The position numbers were made by a program, and so were the translations under genes. Of a stretch of 64,000 nt of DNA, positions 19,928 through 29,220 are shown in pieces. Source of the DNA: Gracilibacillus salitolerans (lineage in GTDB: Bacteria > Bacillota > Bacilli > Bacillales > Amphibacillaceae); NCBI RefSeq assembly GCF_009650095.1, contig NZ_CP045915.1, positions 2,418,001 through 2,482,000 of the forward strand. Direction: 5' to 3'. How positions within the stretch are numbered: the stretch's first letter is position 1; every line of letters begins with the position of its first letter. Under the pieces are notes generated by a model that saw nothing but the letters and a program-made list of their open reading frames with translations, searched no databases and was not told where the DNA came from.

Positions 19928-21487
19928 ATGGATACTGTAGCGATCATCATCTCCATTTTGCTTACATTTGTCGGTATTGTTGTTGGTTATCTGATTAGAA
20001 AGACAATTGCAGAGAAGAAAATTTCGAGTGCAGAAGAATTAGCAAAACAAATTGTGGAAGAGGGCTATAAAAACGCTGAAGTTGCGAAGAAAGAAGCATT
20101 ACTAGAAGCGAAGGACGAAAATCATAAAATTCGTCAACAAGCGGATGAAGAGCTTAGAGAACGTCGAGCCGAAATTCAAAAGCTTGAAAGTCGTCTCATG
20201 CAAAAGGAAGAAAACCTCAATCGTAAGGATCAAACTTTAGACAAGCGTGAGCTATTGTTAGAAAAGAAAGAAGGTTCGCTTACAGAAAAACAACAACAAA
20301 TTGAAGAAATGGAAAGCAAAGTTGGAGCAATGTTAAGCGAGCAACAAGCAGAATTAGAACGGATATCAGGATATACCACGGATCAAGCAAAACAAATTAT
20401 TTTGCAACGTGTGGAAGAAGAAGTTACACATGAATCAGCCATGATTATTAAAGAAGCAGAAAATCGTGCAAAAGAAGAAGCGGACAAAAAAGCTAAAAAC
20501 ATCTTGTCGCTGGCATTACAACGATGTGCTGCTGATCACGTGGCTGAAACCACTGTTTCCGTTGTCAATCTTCCGAATGATGAGATGAAAGGTCGAATAA
20601 TTGGTCGTGAAGGTCGAAATATTCGAACTTTAGAAACACTGACAGGTATTGATCTAATAATTGATGATACACCAGAAGCAGTAATCTTATCTGGTTTTGA
20701 TCCAATACGTCGTGAGATTGCTCGAATTGCATTAGAAAAACTAGTGCAAGATGGGCGTATTCACCCTGCTAGAATTGAAGAAATGGTGGATAAATCAAGA
20801 CGTGAAGTCGATGAATATATTCGTGATTATGGAGAACAGACAACATTTGAAATAGGAGTTCATGGTCTTCATCCTGATTTAGTGAAGATATTAGGACGAT
20901 TGAAATATCGAACAAGCTATGGACAAAATGTTTTAAAACACTCAACGGAAGTAGCTTATTTATCCGGTCTATTAGCTGCTGAGCTCGGAGAAGATCAAAC
21001 ACTTGCTAGACGTGCCGGTTTATTACATGACATTGGGAAAGCAATTGATCATGAGGTGGAAGGTAGCCACGTAGAAATCGGTAAAGAGCTAGGGACGAAA
21101 TACAAAGAAAATGATGTCGTTATTAATGCAATTGCTTCACACCACGGAGACGAAGAAGCAACGTCTGTCATTGCAGTAATCGTTGCTGCAGCAGATGCAC
21201 TTTCAGCTGCTCGTCCAGGTGCAAGAAGTGAGACATTAGAGAATTACATTAAACGTTTAGAAAAATTGGAAGAAATCTCAGAATCATATGCAGGTGTTGA
21301 AAAATCATTTGCAATTCAGGCAGGTAGAGAGATACGTATCATAGTGAAACCAGATGAAATTGATGATGCAGAATCTACTAAGATCGCAAGAGATATTCGA
21401 AAACGAATTGAAGATGAGTTGGATTATCCGGGGCATATAAAAGTAACCGTAATCCGAGAAACTCGCTCAGTAGAATACGCAAAATAG
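19928..21487 (+). CDS. rny: Ribonuclease Y
   Basis: RNase Y is the membrane-anchored endonuclease that starts mRNA decay in Bacillus. The ATG at 19928 follows AGAGGAGGTGAAAGT. The 519-residue protein has an N-terminal membrane segment (about 5-25), a long coiled coil to about 200, a KH domain ([16 protein letters not shown]) and an HD domain with [12 protein letters not shown]. It precedes ymdB as in B. subtilis, although here an insertion of 3.3 kb separates them. A strong terminator follows. Confidence 0.97.
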   Translation: MDTVAIIISILLTFVGIVVGYLIRKTIAEKKISSAEELAKQIVEEGYKNAEVAKKEALLEAKDENHKIRQQADEELRERRAEIQKLESRLMQKEENLNRKDQTLDKRELLLEKKEGSLTEKQQQIEEMESKVGAMLSEQQAELERISGYTTDQAKQIILQRVEEEVTHESAMIIKEAENRAKEEADKKAKNILSLALQRCAADHVAETTVSVVNLPNDEMKGRIIGREGRNIRTLETLTGIDLIIDDTPEAVILSGFDPIRREIARIALEKLVQDGRIHPARIEEMVDKSRREVDEYIRDYGEQTTFEIGVHGLHPDLVKILGRLKYRTSYGQNVLKHSTEVAYLSGLLAAELGEDQTLARRAGLLHDIGKAIDHEVEGSHVEIGKELGTKYKENDVVINAIASHHGDEEATSVIAVIVAAADALSAARPGARSETLENYIKRLEKLEEISESYAGVEKSFAIQAGREIRIIVKPDEIDDAESTKIARDIRKRIEDELDYPGHIKVTVIRETRSVEYAK

Positions 21488-21519
21488 AGAGACTATAGCA
21501 GTCTCTCTATTTTTTTATG
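21486..21519 (+). terminator. Intrinsic terminator after rny
   Basis: AGAGAGACT pairs with AGTCTCTCT around a five-base loop, followed by ATTTTTTT. Confidence 0.92.
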
Positions 21520-21534
21520 TATATAGGCTGCTCT

Positions 21535-21680
21535 TGCTTTAATCTACCCAATTTCTCTTGCTTCTATTAAAACAAGGGAGCAGGACTTATAAACCATATC
21601 AACTGTATTTTCTAATCGGTCTGCAACGTCTTTACTGGAACACCTTTATTAATGAAATAGGAATCAATATCAGCAATTCC
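21535..21680 (-). pseudogene. Degenerate coding remnant, family unknown
   Basis: Read on the minus strand this stretch gives a peptide beginning GIADIDSYFINKGVPVKTLQ, then after a one-base frame change DRLENTVDMVYK and ...LVLIEAREIG before a stop. The protein-like composition in two joined frames suggests an old gene end with a frameshift. No family was recognised. The rest of 21488-21888 shows no other gene. Confidence 0.3.
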
Positions 21681-21888
21681 TTATATTAAAAAAATAGGTA
21701 AATGAGATGAAGAATGAAAATACAAATATTAAAAAGATTTAGTTGAAAAATACAGAAATCAATAATATTGCGTTAGCTATGTAAGTATCATTTATTCACG
21801 CTACTTTTGCTTTAAAAATTCTATAAATTCTTCCAATAAATACAATATGATATAGTATATAGTAAATAAGTGATTAGGAGTTCAGTAT

Positions 21889-22320
21889 ATGAAAAATAAC
21901 TTTTTGTTTTTTTTGTTTGTGTTCTTATTAGCTTTAGTCGCTTGTAGTGTAGAAAACAAGAGTATATTTAATGAAGAGAATGATGCTACAGAATCTGTAT
22001 CTGAAAGCAATTATTCTAATTCAAAGACAACACAAGAGATTGACGATGCAATTACTAAAATTATCAGTTATCCATCAAAGTCCTCTAATCCTAATGATTA
22101 TATTACTGAAAATCAAAAGGAGTTCGATTTTATTGTTAGCAAAGAAGGTTTATCTTTAAATTATCTCATAAAACAATTTGAAGCTTCTAAAACAGATGGT
22201 TTAAAGGAACAAATCATGGCTTCTGCTTGCGTGGTAATTTTAGGAGAAATGAATCCAGTAGATAACTGGTCTTCAGGGCGAGAATGGTACGAAGAATATA
22301 TAAATGATAATAACTTGTAA
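21889..22320 (+). CDS. Small secreted lipoprotein, family unknown
   Basis: The 143-residue protein has a lipoprotein signal peptide with lipobox LALVAC (cysteine at residue 19), then a Ser/Asn/Glu-rich spacer and a helix-rich domain ending DNWSSGREWYEEYINDNNL. It should be attached to the outer face of the membrane. Its ribosome site is GATTAGGAG. No family was recognised. It is convergent with cotZ across a shared hairpin, inside the insertion that separates rny from ymdB, so it is likely strain- or genus-specific. Confidence 0.75.
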   Translation: MKNNFLFFLFVFLLALVACSVENKSIFNEENDATESVSESNYSNSKTTQEIDDAITKIISYPSKSSNPNDYITENQKEFDFIVSKEGLSLNYLIKQFEASKTDGLKEQIMASACVVILGEMNPVDNWSSGREWYEEYINDNNL

Positions 22321-22426
22321 ACATAAAACTCGCTTAACTCACACACATCACAAATAAGTAAAGGTTTTTCCATTTTATAATCAAAATGCTATAATTTTAA
22401 CCAAGAAAGTAAGTATACCTTCATTG

Positions 22427-22462
22427 AAAAGACTCTTCCAGCTATTGCTGGAAGAGTCTTAA
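22427..22462. terminator. Bidirectional terminator between lipoprotein gene and cotZ-like gene
   Basis: A perfect 14-bp stem AAGACTCTTCCAGC / GCTGGAAGAGTCTT with a four-base loop lies between convergent genes. Confidence 0.88.
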
Positions 22463-22469
22463 ATCATCA

Positions 22470-22961
22470 TTAAAGCACTGAAACAGCAGGTAAGCAAGTA
22501 ATTGCACAGAAGCAGTCTAAATCTACCGTAATACAGATACCAGTACGTTGTAAGTCTTTAATTTTTTCGTTGTCAAGTTGCTCACAAGGATCGCCACAAG
22601 TTGTGTCATCGTTGTCGAACACTAATAGTTCTAATACTGCACAGCAGTCCTCATCATCCACTTCTGTTACTCGGAAAATAAAACTGCTAAAGCATTCGAA
22701 TCTACCGTCACTAACTTCAGTGCCGAATCCTTTAAAAGGTTTTCCTTTTTTATCATATAGAATAAAAGGTACTGTATCTAAGCCGTTACCTCGCGCTGGT
22801 GATACTAAATCTTGGATAGATCGTGCACAGCTTACATCACATCCAATTTCTACAACGTTATCTTGTGCATCAGCAATCGCACGGACGACATCGCAGACAC
22901 AGCTATCTCCATTACTAATTACACCACCAACATCGTCATTGCGTCCTACGTTTTTTTTCAA
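22470..22961 (-). CDS. cotZ: CotY/CotZ/ExsY-family spore crust protein
   Basis: The 163-residue cysteine-rich protein has the family layout: CVCDVVRAIADAQD near residue 21, then GCDVSC, FILYDKKGKPFKGFG in the middle, and paired cysteines (DEDCCAVLELLV, DTTCGDPC) towards the end. CotY/CotZ/ExsY proteins form disulphide-linked sheets in the spore crust or exosporium. The start is TTG, fixed by AGAGGAG eight bases upstream. CotY and CotZ cannot be told apart from this sequence alone. A sigma-K-like promoter lies upstream. Confidence 0.93.
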   Translation of the reverse strand: MKKNVGRNDDVGGVISNGDSCVCDVVRAIADAQDNVVEIGCDVSCARSIQDLVSPARGNGLDTVPFILYDKKGKPFKGFGTEVSDGRFECFSSFIFRVTEVDDEDCCAVLELLVFDNDDTTCGDPCEQLDNEKIKDLQRTGICITVDLDCFCAITCLPAVSVL

Positions 22962-23001
22962 TATACTACACTCCTCTTTGGAAAGGTTTTGTTAACAATA
23001 A

Positions 23002-23028
23002 TAATCTATGAAGGAATTGTATATCGGT
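23002..23028 (-). promoter_or_regulatory. Candidate sigma-K promoter of the cotZ-like gene
   Basis: On the minus strand the sequence reads AC, 16 bases, CATAGATTA, exactly the sigma-K pattern and the same spacing as at spoVFA. It lies 40 bases upstream of the TTG start. Confidence 0.72.
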
Positions 23029-23172
23029 ATAGACTCTAAGCCTTATTTACTGTAATTTATGCTATGTACACGATATTTTAAGTTAATATATAACCTAAGC
23101 TTTGACGCGACAAATCGCGCTTAACTTTATTCACAGGATCAAATTTTAAAATTTCCTTGAACAATAAAAAAA

Positions 23173-23194
23173 GAAGATTTCACCAAAATCTTCC
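23173..23194. terminator. Isolated hairpin in the cotZ upstream gap
   Basis: GAAGATTT pairs with AAATCTTC around about five bases, next to an A-run on the left, so it would terminate leftward transcription. No gene between 23030 and 23440 explains it. Confidence 0.4.
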
Positions 23195-23220
23195 ATGTTA
23201 CTCTACACCCTCCACTAATA

Positions 23221-23300
23221 AGTAGTGGGTTTTCATTAATATTCTATGATATGATCAAGGGAACAAGTCTGCCTTCATTCCTTGCTGATATTGATCCCTA
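23221..23300. repeat. Promoter/leader-like repeat, copy 1
   Basis: GTAGTGGGTTTT ... TATGATATGATCAAGGGAACAAG ... GCCTTCATT resembles 46170-46233 (GTGGTGGGTTTTTG ... GCTATAATACCGACCAAGG ... TTCCTTCATT). The shared order of a T-run, a -10-like box and a GGGANCAAG hairpin arm suggests a repeated regulatory segment left from a mobile element. It fills part of the gene-free stretch 22962-23486. Confidence 0.45.
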
Positions 23301-23443
23301 AGCATTTTGGAATATTAGCGAGGAATATTTCATTTCTTTTTAACTTTTTGATACTCCCAAAATAACTCTCTGATCTCGTCACATTCCCTTATAGAATTTG
23401 CTTTGAAAATTTTTTTATGAATTAATATAATTATTACTTATGT

Positions 23444-23476
23444 AAAGACGACCTAACTATTGTGTAGGCCGTCTTG
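23444..23476 (-). terminator. Terminator of the small Gln-rich ORF
   Basis: AAGACGACCTA pairs imperfectly with TGTAGGCCGTCTT. It lies just downstream of the minus-strand ORF at 23487-23633. Confidence 0.6.
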
Positions 23477-23486
23477 GATGTGGTGA

Positions 23487-23633
23487 TTATTGTTGTCCTT
23501 GATTTCCTATATTTGTAGCATTAGAAAGAAATTTTTGAATTTGTTGTCCTTGCCCTTGTCCGTTCATCATATTGTATGCTGCAATGCCTACACCGATTGA
23601 ACCAAGTACTGATAACCATTGTATATTTCTCAT
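23487..23633 (-). CDS. Small membrane-associated Gly/Gln-rich protein
   Basis: A 48-residue ORF starts with ATG after AGGAGGAATTCCC. It has a short hydrophobic segment (WLSVLGSIGVGIAAYNMM) followed by a GQGQGQQ tract and a polar tail ending GNQGQQ. The hydrophobic start with AAYNMM resembles short Bacillus proteins of the YrzQ/DUF3918 kind, but the match is weak. Strong ribosome site, own terminator and a sensible composition make it a likely real gene. The location beside cotZ hints at a spore role, which is only inferred. Confidence 0.6.
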   Translation of the reverse strand: MRNIQWLSVLGSIGVGIAAYNMMNGQGQGQQIQKFLSNATNIGNQGQQ

Positions 23634-23824
23634 GGGAATTCCTCCTAATTAGATATCGGCTATTTCAGCCTTTAATATGTTGTGAAGAAGGAATACAAAA
23701 ATGTGTGGAAATCATTTCTCTGTAATATGTAAAAATTAGAAAATTTAATTACTTAAAATATGAGTAAAATATCACTAAACGATTAAAATAAAAATGTTCC
23801 AAAAAGCTATAAGGAGGTTAATAC

Positions 23825-24112
23825 ATGAAAAGAATTGCCACAGTAATGATGTTTGTGACTTTATTGATTGGTGTTTTAACAGCATGTGACATGGGTAACG
23901 ACAACAACATGAATGAACAACCAGAAAATATTAATTATGACCCTGCTCGTTTTAATAATGAAAATGGGGACGTTAATAATAATAGGGGTCCTGATATTGA
24001 TACTGATCCTCGTGATGTAAGGGATCCTAATGAGGTTGACACACCGAATAATATGGATGAAGAAGAACCAGATCCTGACGAAGAGCCCTCTGAAGAAAGA
24101 AGAGGTCATTAA
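23825..24112 (+). CDS. Acidic Asn/Asp-rich lipoprotein, family unknown
   Basis: The 95-residue protein has a lipoprotein signal with lipobox VLTAC (cysteine at residue 21). The mature part is low-complexity and rich in Asn, Asp, Glu and Pro (DTDPRDVRDPNEVD, EEEPDPDEEPSEE). The ribosome site AAGGAGG lies eight bases upstream. It would be a flexible, negatively charged tether on the cell or spore membrane. No enzyme motif is visible. Confidence 0.75.
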   Translation: MKRIATVMMFVTLLIGVLTACDMGNDNNMNEQPENINYDPARFNNENGDVNNNRGPDIDTDPRDVRDPNEVDTPNNMDEEEPDPDEEPSEERRGH

Positions 24113-24196
24113 GGATTGAAAAATAGGGAAGCAAAAAAATTCCGCTCCTCTCAAACTATATAGGGTAGTCCAACGTGAGAACAACTGATATACGAA

Positions 24197-24242
24197 TTTT
24201 AAAGCTCTTGACGACAAATTAATTCGGGTCGCCAAGGGCTTT
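24197..24242 (+). terminator. Intrinsic terminator-like hairpin after the acidic lipoprotein
   Basis: AAAGCTCTTGACGAC pairs with GTCGCCAAGGGCTTT (one mismatch, some G-T pairs) around about 12 bases. The T-tract is weak. Confidence 0.6.
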
Positions 24243-24361
24243 GGTTAGTATTAGTGATCCCTATATTATATTTCTTAAAGCACTACGTAAACGCAATTCT
24301 TAAACTTTCTCTCCCAGTGTGAAGCATCTTAAGAATATTCTGATGTATATGTAGCTTCGGT

Positions 24362-24530
24362 TCACGCTTTTCTCAATAGCTTTTTCAGTTCGATCAATAT
24401 ATAAGATTCGTTTTTTAAAAAGATGTTTTGGTTACATAACTTATTCATATCGTTCTGGATCACTTCAATAGCCATAGACAAAAAATAATGGCTGGATGTT
24501 TTGATGTCTTGCTTATTATATAGTGACATC
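24362..24530 (-). pseudogene. Degenerate small ORF with a homopolymer frameshift
   Basis: On the minus strand an ATG at 24530 preceded by GGTGGAG starts MSLYNKQDIKTSSHYF. A run of seven T then shifts the frame; with six T it would continue through MAIEVIQNDMNK and KNESYILIELKKLLRKA to a stop at 24362. This looks like a 55-residue gene broken by a one-base slip. The family is unknown. The remaining gap from 24113 to 24818 holds only hairpins. Confidence 0.35.
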
Positions 24531-24589
24531 TCCACCACGTTAGGTATCTATAGTGGAAGGTGAAGAATAAGAAGTTTGTGGATTAATTT

Positions 24590-24617
24590 CTAAGCACCTA
24601 CCGAGTAGGTGCTTTAG
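24590..24617. terminator. Terminator-like hairpin upstream of ymdB
   Basis: AAGCACCTAC pairs perfectly with GTAGGTGCTT around three bases (CGA), then TAGTTTTG. A similar but decayed copy (AAGCACCTACCGAATAAGTATGTGCT) lies near 49588. Confidence 0.6.
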
Positions 24618-24818
24618 TTTTGCCCACTATCATCTACCGACGTATTATTTTTAATCCCAAAACAGCCCCAAGAGTAACGCGAAATATCTTCATTAGGCAT
24701 TTGCGTTTTGTGAGGTTTCATAGTAAAGTGTTGATATATTGGGCTTTTTGAGTTCTTTAGTATAGAGTTTGCAACTAGAATAAAAACTATGGTTACTAAA
24801 ATAGAAAGGTAGACGTAC

Positions 24819-25616
24819 ATGAAGATTTTATTTATTGGTGACGTTGTAGGTTCACCAGGCAGAAATATAGTACAAGAATATTTACCAAAATTAAAAACGA
24901 AATATCAACCGCACGTAACAATTATTAACGGTGAAAATGCAGCAGCAGGTAAAGGGATTACCGAGAAAATTTATAAGAGCTTACTTGAGTGGGGTGCACA
25001 GGCGCTTACAATGGGGAATCATACATGGGATAAGCGAGAAATCTTTAACTTTATTGATGATGCCACCTATATGGTTCGACCGGGAAATTTACCGCCCGAT
25101 ACGCCTGGAAATGATATTGTCTACATTAAATCCAATGGGCAAGAAATTGCTGTTATCAATTTGCTTGGCAGAACGTTTATGCAGCCAGTCGATGACCCGT
25201 TTCGTAAACTAGAAGAATTGATTAATAAGGCAAAAAAACGAACCAATATTATTTTTGTTGACTTTCATGCAGAAGCTACAAGTGAAAAACAGGCTTTTGG
25301 ATGGTTTTCTGATGGAAAAGTAAGTGCGGTTGTCGGAACCCATACACATGTGCAAACGGCAGATAATCGTATATTACCAAATGGCACAGCATATATAACT
25401 GATGTTGGTATGACAGGTCCTTATGACGGAATATTGGGAATGGAAAGAGAAGCTGTCATTAAGAAATTCCTAACTGGATTGCCTGTCCGATTTGAGGTTC
25501 CGAAAACAGAGCGTGCCCAATTAAGTGGTGTATTAATTGATGTCGATAACGCTTCTGGAAAGGCAATAAAAATCGATCGCATTCAAATAAATGATGATCA
25601 TCCATTCTTCACCTAA
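24819..25616 (+). CDS. ymdB: YmdB-family metallophosphoesterase (2',3'-cyclic nucleotide phosphodiesterase)
   Basis: The 265-residue protein shows the calcineurin-like metal motifs in order: FIGDVVGSPGR at the start, NGENAAAGKGIT near 38, MGNHTWDK near 66, VDFHAEATSEK near 148 and GTHTHVQTAD near 174. In B. subtilis YmdB hydrolyses 2',3'-cAMP and controls the choice between biofilm and motility. It normally follows rny directly; here 3.3 kb of accessory sequence intervenes. The ribosome site GAAAGG is modest. Confidence 0.95.
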   Translation: MKILFIGDVVGSPGRNIVQEYLPKLKTKYQPHVTIINGENAAAGKGITEKIYKSLLEWGAQALTMGNHTWDKREIFNFIDDATYMVRPGNLPPDTPGNDIVYIKSNGQEIAVINLLGRTFMQPVDDPFRKLEELINKAKKRTNIIFVDFHAEATSEKQAFGWFSDGKVSAVVGTHTHVQTADNRILPNGTAYITDVGMTGPYDGILGMEREAVIKKFLTGLPVRFEVPKTERAQLSGVLIDVDNASGKAIKIDRIQINDDHPFFT

Positions 25617-25741
25617 ACCATCATTACCACCGAATGATTTGAAATTTTAACTGCTATCCTTCATAATAAAAAGGAATATCTTTAAATATCATGAATATAG
25701 TAAAAGTGGAATAACAATAGCATTTGAAGGAGGTACCAGGA

Positions 25742-26002
25742 ATGGATATATTAAAAGTTTCAGCAAAATCAAACCCGAATTCTGTAGCAGGCGCACTTGC
25801 AAATGTATTACGTGAACGTGGTTCAGCGGAAATCCAAGCGATAGGTGCTGGTGCACTTAATCAAGCAGTGAAAGCAGTTGCGATCGCACGTGGTTTTGTT
25901 GCTCCAAGTGGAGTGGATCTCATTTGTATTCCAGCTTTTACTGATATTATGATTGATAATGAAGAACGTACAGCTATAAAGTTAATTGTCGAGCCGAGAT
26001 AA
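25742..26002 (+). CDS. spoVS: Stage V sporulation protein S
   Basis: SpoVS is an 86-residue nucleic-acid-binding Alba-like protein needed for timely spore coat assembly. The ATG at 25742 lies after AAGGAGGTACCAGG and gives exactly the conserved length and the MDILKVSAKSNPNSVAGALA start. The conservation is very high, with IQAIGAGALNQAVKAVAIARG in the centre. Confidence 0.97.
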   Translation: MDILKVSAKSNPNSVAGALANVLRERGSAEIQAIGAGALNQAVKAVAIARGFVAPSGVDLICIPAFTDIMIDNEERTAIKLIVEPR

Positions 26003-26016
26003 TACGGAATATTAGT

Positions 26017-26050
26017 AGCCTGTTTGTTAGATGACAAACAGGTTTTTAAA
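26017..26050 (+). terminator. Intrinsic terminator after spoVS
   Basis: CCTGTTTGT pairs with ACAAACAGG around a six-base loop, followed by TTTTTAAA. Confidence 0.85.
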
Positions 26051-26078
26051 TGCTATTTTTTATGTAGGAGTGGAGCAC

Positions 26079-26996
26079 ATGATTATCGATTGTCATTGTG
26101 ATGCGTTATATAAAATGTGGTCGCACCGTATCGATTTTGATGATGATTCGGTTTTGGATGTGAATTATCAAAAATGGATGGATAGTCCTGTAAAAGTGCA
26201 GTGTTTCGCCATTTATATTCCAGAACACATCCCAACAGAATCAAAATTCACTGTAGCATTACATATGATTGATCTTTTTTTTGAGAAAATTATTAAACCG
26301 TTTTCTAATATTCATTTCATTCAAACGAAAGAAGAGATTGAAAGATTGGAACCAAACGAAAAAGGTGCCATGCTGACATTAGAAGGGTTGGATTGTATAG
26401 GGGCGGACCTGTACAAATTAAGAATACTGCTTCGACTGGGCGTCAAAATGATTGGTATGTCTTGGAATCAAGCAAATCTAGCTGTAGACGGAATAGGGGA
26501 GCCGAGAGGAAGCGGACTTAGCTCACTGGGAAGAAAAGTAATCCAACTAGCTAATCAACAGAAGGTATGGATTGACCTCGCGCATATTTCTGAACAAGGA
26601 TTTGATGAAGCAGTAGCACTTAGTGACTTTTTGATAGTCTCTCATGCAAATAGCCGATCGGTTTGTCCACATTCTCGTAATCTTAATGAACAACAAGTAC
26701 GTAAAATTATCGATAATAATGGATTAATTGGCATCACGTTCGTTTCATATTTTGTGACAACAAATGATAATGCCACTGTCAACGACCTCTTGAGACATAT
26801 ATCTTATTTTCTAAGTGTTGGCGGTGAAGATCATCTCGTATTTGGATCGGATTTCGATGGAACAGACCAATTTGTTGACAATCTATCTTCCGTTAACCAA
26901 TACAGCTTTTTGCAAGCCGCATTGAAACGAACATTTTCTGCATCAGTCATCCAGAAAATCAGTTACCAGAATTTTATCAAGCATTTTCCTGGATAA
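26079..26996 (+). CDS. Membrane dipeptidase (M19 / renal dipeptidase family)
   Basis: The 305-residue protein starts at 26079 after TAGGAGTGGAGCAC. It has the M19 zinc signature: IDCHCDALYKMW with HxD at the N-terminus, MLTLEGLDCIG with the bridging glutamate near residue 105, SWNQANLAVDG, SHANSRSVCPHSRN with the zinc histidines, and GSDFDGT near the end. These enzymes hydrolyse dipeptides, often with a D-residue. A dipeptidase gene often sits between spoVS and miaB in Bacillus. Confidence 0.92.
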   Translation: MIIDCHCDALYKMWSHRIDFDDDSVLDVNYQKWMDSPVKVQCFAIYIPEHIPTESKFTVALHMIDLFFEKIIKPFSNIHFIQTKEEIERLEPNEKGAMLTLEGLDCIGADLYKLRILLRLGVKMIGMSWNQANLAVDGIGEPRGSGLSSLGRKVIQLANQQKVWIDLAHISEQGFDEAVALSDFLIVSHANSRSVCPHSRNLNEQQVRKIIDNNGLIGITFVSYFVTTNDNATVNDLLRHISYFLSVGGEDHLVFGSDFDGTDQFVDNLSSVNQYSFLQAALKRTFSASVIQKISYQNFIKHFPG

Positions 26997-27105
26997 TTGA
27001 TAAAATATCAATTAATTCGCTTTGTATTTACACGGTTTATCCCCTATAATAGATGAAGTAGTTTTATCTTAGGATTGATTAGGGGTAAGAAAGGAGATAA
27101 ATAGC

Positions 27106-28683
27106 ATGAACGAGAAACAACGATTAGAAAGTAAACAAATCAACCAAAAGAGTTCGACGGACGTAAAATCCGATGCGAACGATAATTTAGATCGATTAAA
27201 AAACATGTCAAGTGATGATTTGATTTCGAGATATTTTCAAACAACTTATGAACCACCTAACATGCGTAAAGCAAAAAAACGTTTAAAAAAAGACGTAGAT
27301 ATTCATTATGATTTTGACATTCCATTAGAGATGAGAGCAATTGGTAAAGGGAAAAAATTTCTTATTCGTACTTATGGTTGCCAGATGAATGAGCATGACA
27401 CAGAAGTAATGGCAGGTATTCTAACGCAAATGGGTTATACCACAACAGAAGATACAAACGATGCCGACATTATTTTATTAAATACATGTGCGATCCGTGA
27501 GAACGCAGAGAATAAAGTATTTGGTGAACTCGGGCATCTTAAATCATTGAAAACAGAAAATCCTGATTTAATCTTAGGAGTCTGTGGATGTATGTCTCAA
27601 GAAGAGTCAGTTGTTAATCGTATCTTGAAAAAACATCCTTTCGTTGACTTGATTTTTGGTACACATAACATTCACCGTTTACCACAATTAATTAATGAAG
27701 CGATGTTTGGTAAGGAAATGGTTGTCGAAGTTTGGTCTAAAGAAGGCGACATTATTGAAAACCTTCCAAAAGCTCGTAAAGGTAAAATCAAAGCATGGGT
27801 TAACATTATGTACGGCTGTGATAAGTTCTGTACCTACTGTATTGTCCCGTATACCCGAGGTAAAGAGCGTAGCCGTATGCCGGAAGATATAATTCAGGAA
27901 GTGCGTCACCTTGCTGCACAAGGATACAAAGAGGTTACATTGTTAGGGCAAAATGTTAACGCATATGGGAAAGATTTGGAATTTGATTATGGTCTAGGTG
28001 ACTTAATGGAAGAAATCAATAAAATTGATATTCCACGAGTTCGTTTTACTACGTCACACCCTAGAGATTTTGATGATCGCTTAATTGAAGTATTGGCAAA
28101 AGGTGGTAACCTGTTAGATCACATTCACTTACCAGTTCAATCTGGCAGCTCTGATATCCTTCGTGTAATGGCTCGTCGTTACACAAGAGAAAGCTACTTA
28201 GAATTAGTAAGAAAAATTAGAGAAGCAATGCCAAACGCTACATTAACAACTGATATTATTGTAGGCTTCCCAAATGAAACAGATGAACAATTTGAAGAAA
28301 CAATGACACTTGTAGAAGAAGTTGGATTTGAAAGTGCTTATACGTTTATCTATTCTCCTAGAGAGGGTACACCATCTGCACGATGGGAAGACAATATCCC
28401 GATGGAAGTCAAGAAAGAACGTCTGCAACGCTTAAATGCATTAGTGAATAAACAATCAGCAGAAGCGATGAAACAGTATAAAGGTGAAACTGTTAAAGTA
28501 CTAGTAGAAGGTGAAAGTAAAAAAGATCCTGATGTTTTATCAGGTTATACAGAGCGAAATAAATTAGTGAACTTTAAAGGACCAAAATCTGTCATTGGTG
28601 AAATTGTTGAGGTGAAGATTACTAACACTAAGACTTGGACATTAGATGGAGAAATGGTCGAATCAGCAGTTGAGGTGAAATAA
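27106..28683 (+). CDS. miaB: tRNA-2-methylthio-N6-dimethylallyladenosine synthase
   Basis: MiaB is a radical-SAM methylthiotransferase that completes the ms2i6A37 modification after MiaA (38 kb). The 525-residue protein has the N-terminal UPF0004 domain with three cluster cysteines ([34 protein letters not shown]), the radical-SAM CxxxCxxC in [17 protein letters not shown], and a C-terminal TRAM domain. A poorly conserved N-terminal extension of about 80 residues is typical of Bacillus. The gene abuts ricA without any gap. Confidence 0.97.
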   Translation: MNEKQRLESKQINQKSSTDVKSDANDNLDRLKNMSSDDLISRYFQTTYEPPNMRKAKKRLKKDVDIHYDFDIPLEMRAIGKGKKFLIRTYGCQMNEHDTEVMAGILTQMGYTTTEDTNDADIILLNTCAIRENAENKVFGELGHLKSLKTENPDLILGVCGCMSQEESVVNRILKKHPFVDLIFGTHNIHRLPQLINEAMFGKEMVVEVWSKEGDIIENLPKARKGKIKAWVNIMYGCDKFCTYCIVPYTRGKERSRMPEDIIQEVRHLAAQGYKEVTLLGQNVNAYGKDLEFDYGLGDLMEEINKIDIPRVRFTTSHPRDFDDRLIEVLAKGGNLLDHIHLPVQSGSSDILRVMARRYTRESYLELVRKIREAMPNATLTTDIIVGFPNETDEQFEETMTLVEEVGFESAYTFIYSPREGTPSARWEDNIPMEVKKERLQRLNALVNKQSAEAMKQYKGETVKVLVEGESKKDPDVLSGYTERNKLVNFKGPKSVIGEIVEVKITNTKTWTLDGEMVESAVEVK

Positions 28684-29103
28684 ATGGCAAAATATACTAG
28701 AGCAGAAGTGATCGAGGAAGCTCATAACTTAGCTAACAAAATGGCTAACATTGAAGAAATCGACCGCTTTAAACAATTAGAAGCAAAACTTAATGAAAGC
28801 AATAAAATTCAAAGCTCGATTAAAAAAATTAAAGCATTACAAAAACAAGCAGTTAACTTCCAAGCTTACGGGAAACATGAAGCATTAAAACGTGTGGAAG
28901 CAGAAATCGATCGCCTCCAAGAAGAGATAGATGAAATTCCTGTTGTGCAGGAATTTAAGGAATCACAAGTTGTTATAAATGATCTTCTTCAGCTTGTGAC
29001 CAATACAATTGCTAGAGAGATTACAAATGAAGTGATTCGCTCTACAGACGGAGATGTATTAGCCGGAGAAACAGGATCAAAAAAAGGACAAAGCCATTGT
29101 TAA
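28684..29103 (+). CDS. ricA: RicA (YmcA) subunit of the RicAFT complex
   Basis: The 139-residue YlbF/YmcA-family helical protein follows miaB with no spacer. RicA, RicF and RicT form a 4Fe-4S complex that steers RNase Y cleavage and promotes sporulation, competence and biofilm. The C-terminal tail ends GQSHC with the cysteine expected for cluster binding. The rny gene lies only 8 kb upstream. An insertion-sequence remnant starts about 32 bases after the stop. Confidence 0.93.
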   Translation: MAKYTRAEVIEEAHNLANKMANIEEIDRFKQLEAKLNESNKIQSSIKKIKALQKQAVNFQAYGKHEALKRVEAEIDRLQEEIDEIPVVQEFKESQVVINDLLQLVTNTIAREITNEVIRSTDGDVLAGETGSKKGQSHC

Positions 29104-29134
29104 GAATAAATAAAAAGCATGATTAACTAAAAGG

Positions 29135-29220
29135 TTAGGTACCGACCCCCGAAAGTTAGTGAAAAATCTAACTTTTGGGGGTGTTTTTATGGCTAAATAT
29201 AGTGAAGAATTTAAAATGGT
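29135..29220 (+). mobile_element. IS3-family (IS150-like) terminal remnant
   Basis: GACCCCCGAAAGTTAG and its partner CTAACTTTTGGGGG form a hairpin just before ATG at 29189. The start reads MAKYSEEFKMV, the usual beginning of IS150-like OrfA, and then diverges to a stop at 29267-29269. Only the left end remains. The hairpin now probably serves as the ricA terminator. Confidence 0.7.

Noticed and set aside
22570..23039. Plus-strand ORFs opposite the cotZ-like gene
   Set aside because: They mirror the minus-strand coding region, which has the family motifs, ribosome site and promoter.
23876..24235. Minus-strand ORF opposite the acidic lipoprotein
   Set aside because: Antisense of an Asn/Asp-rich coding region; no ribosome site and odd composition.
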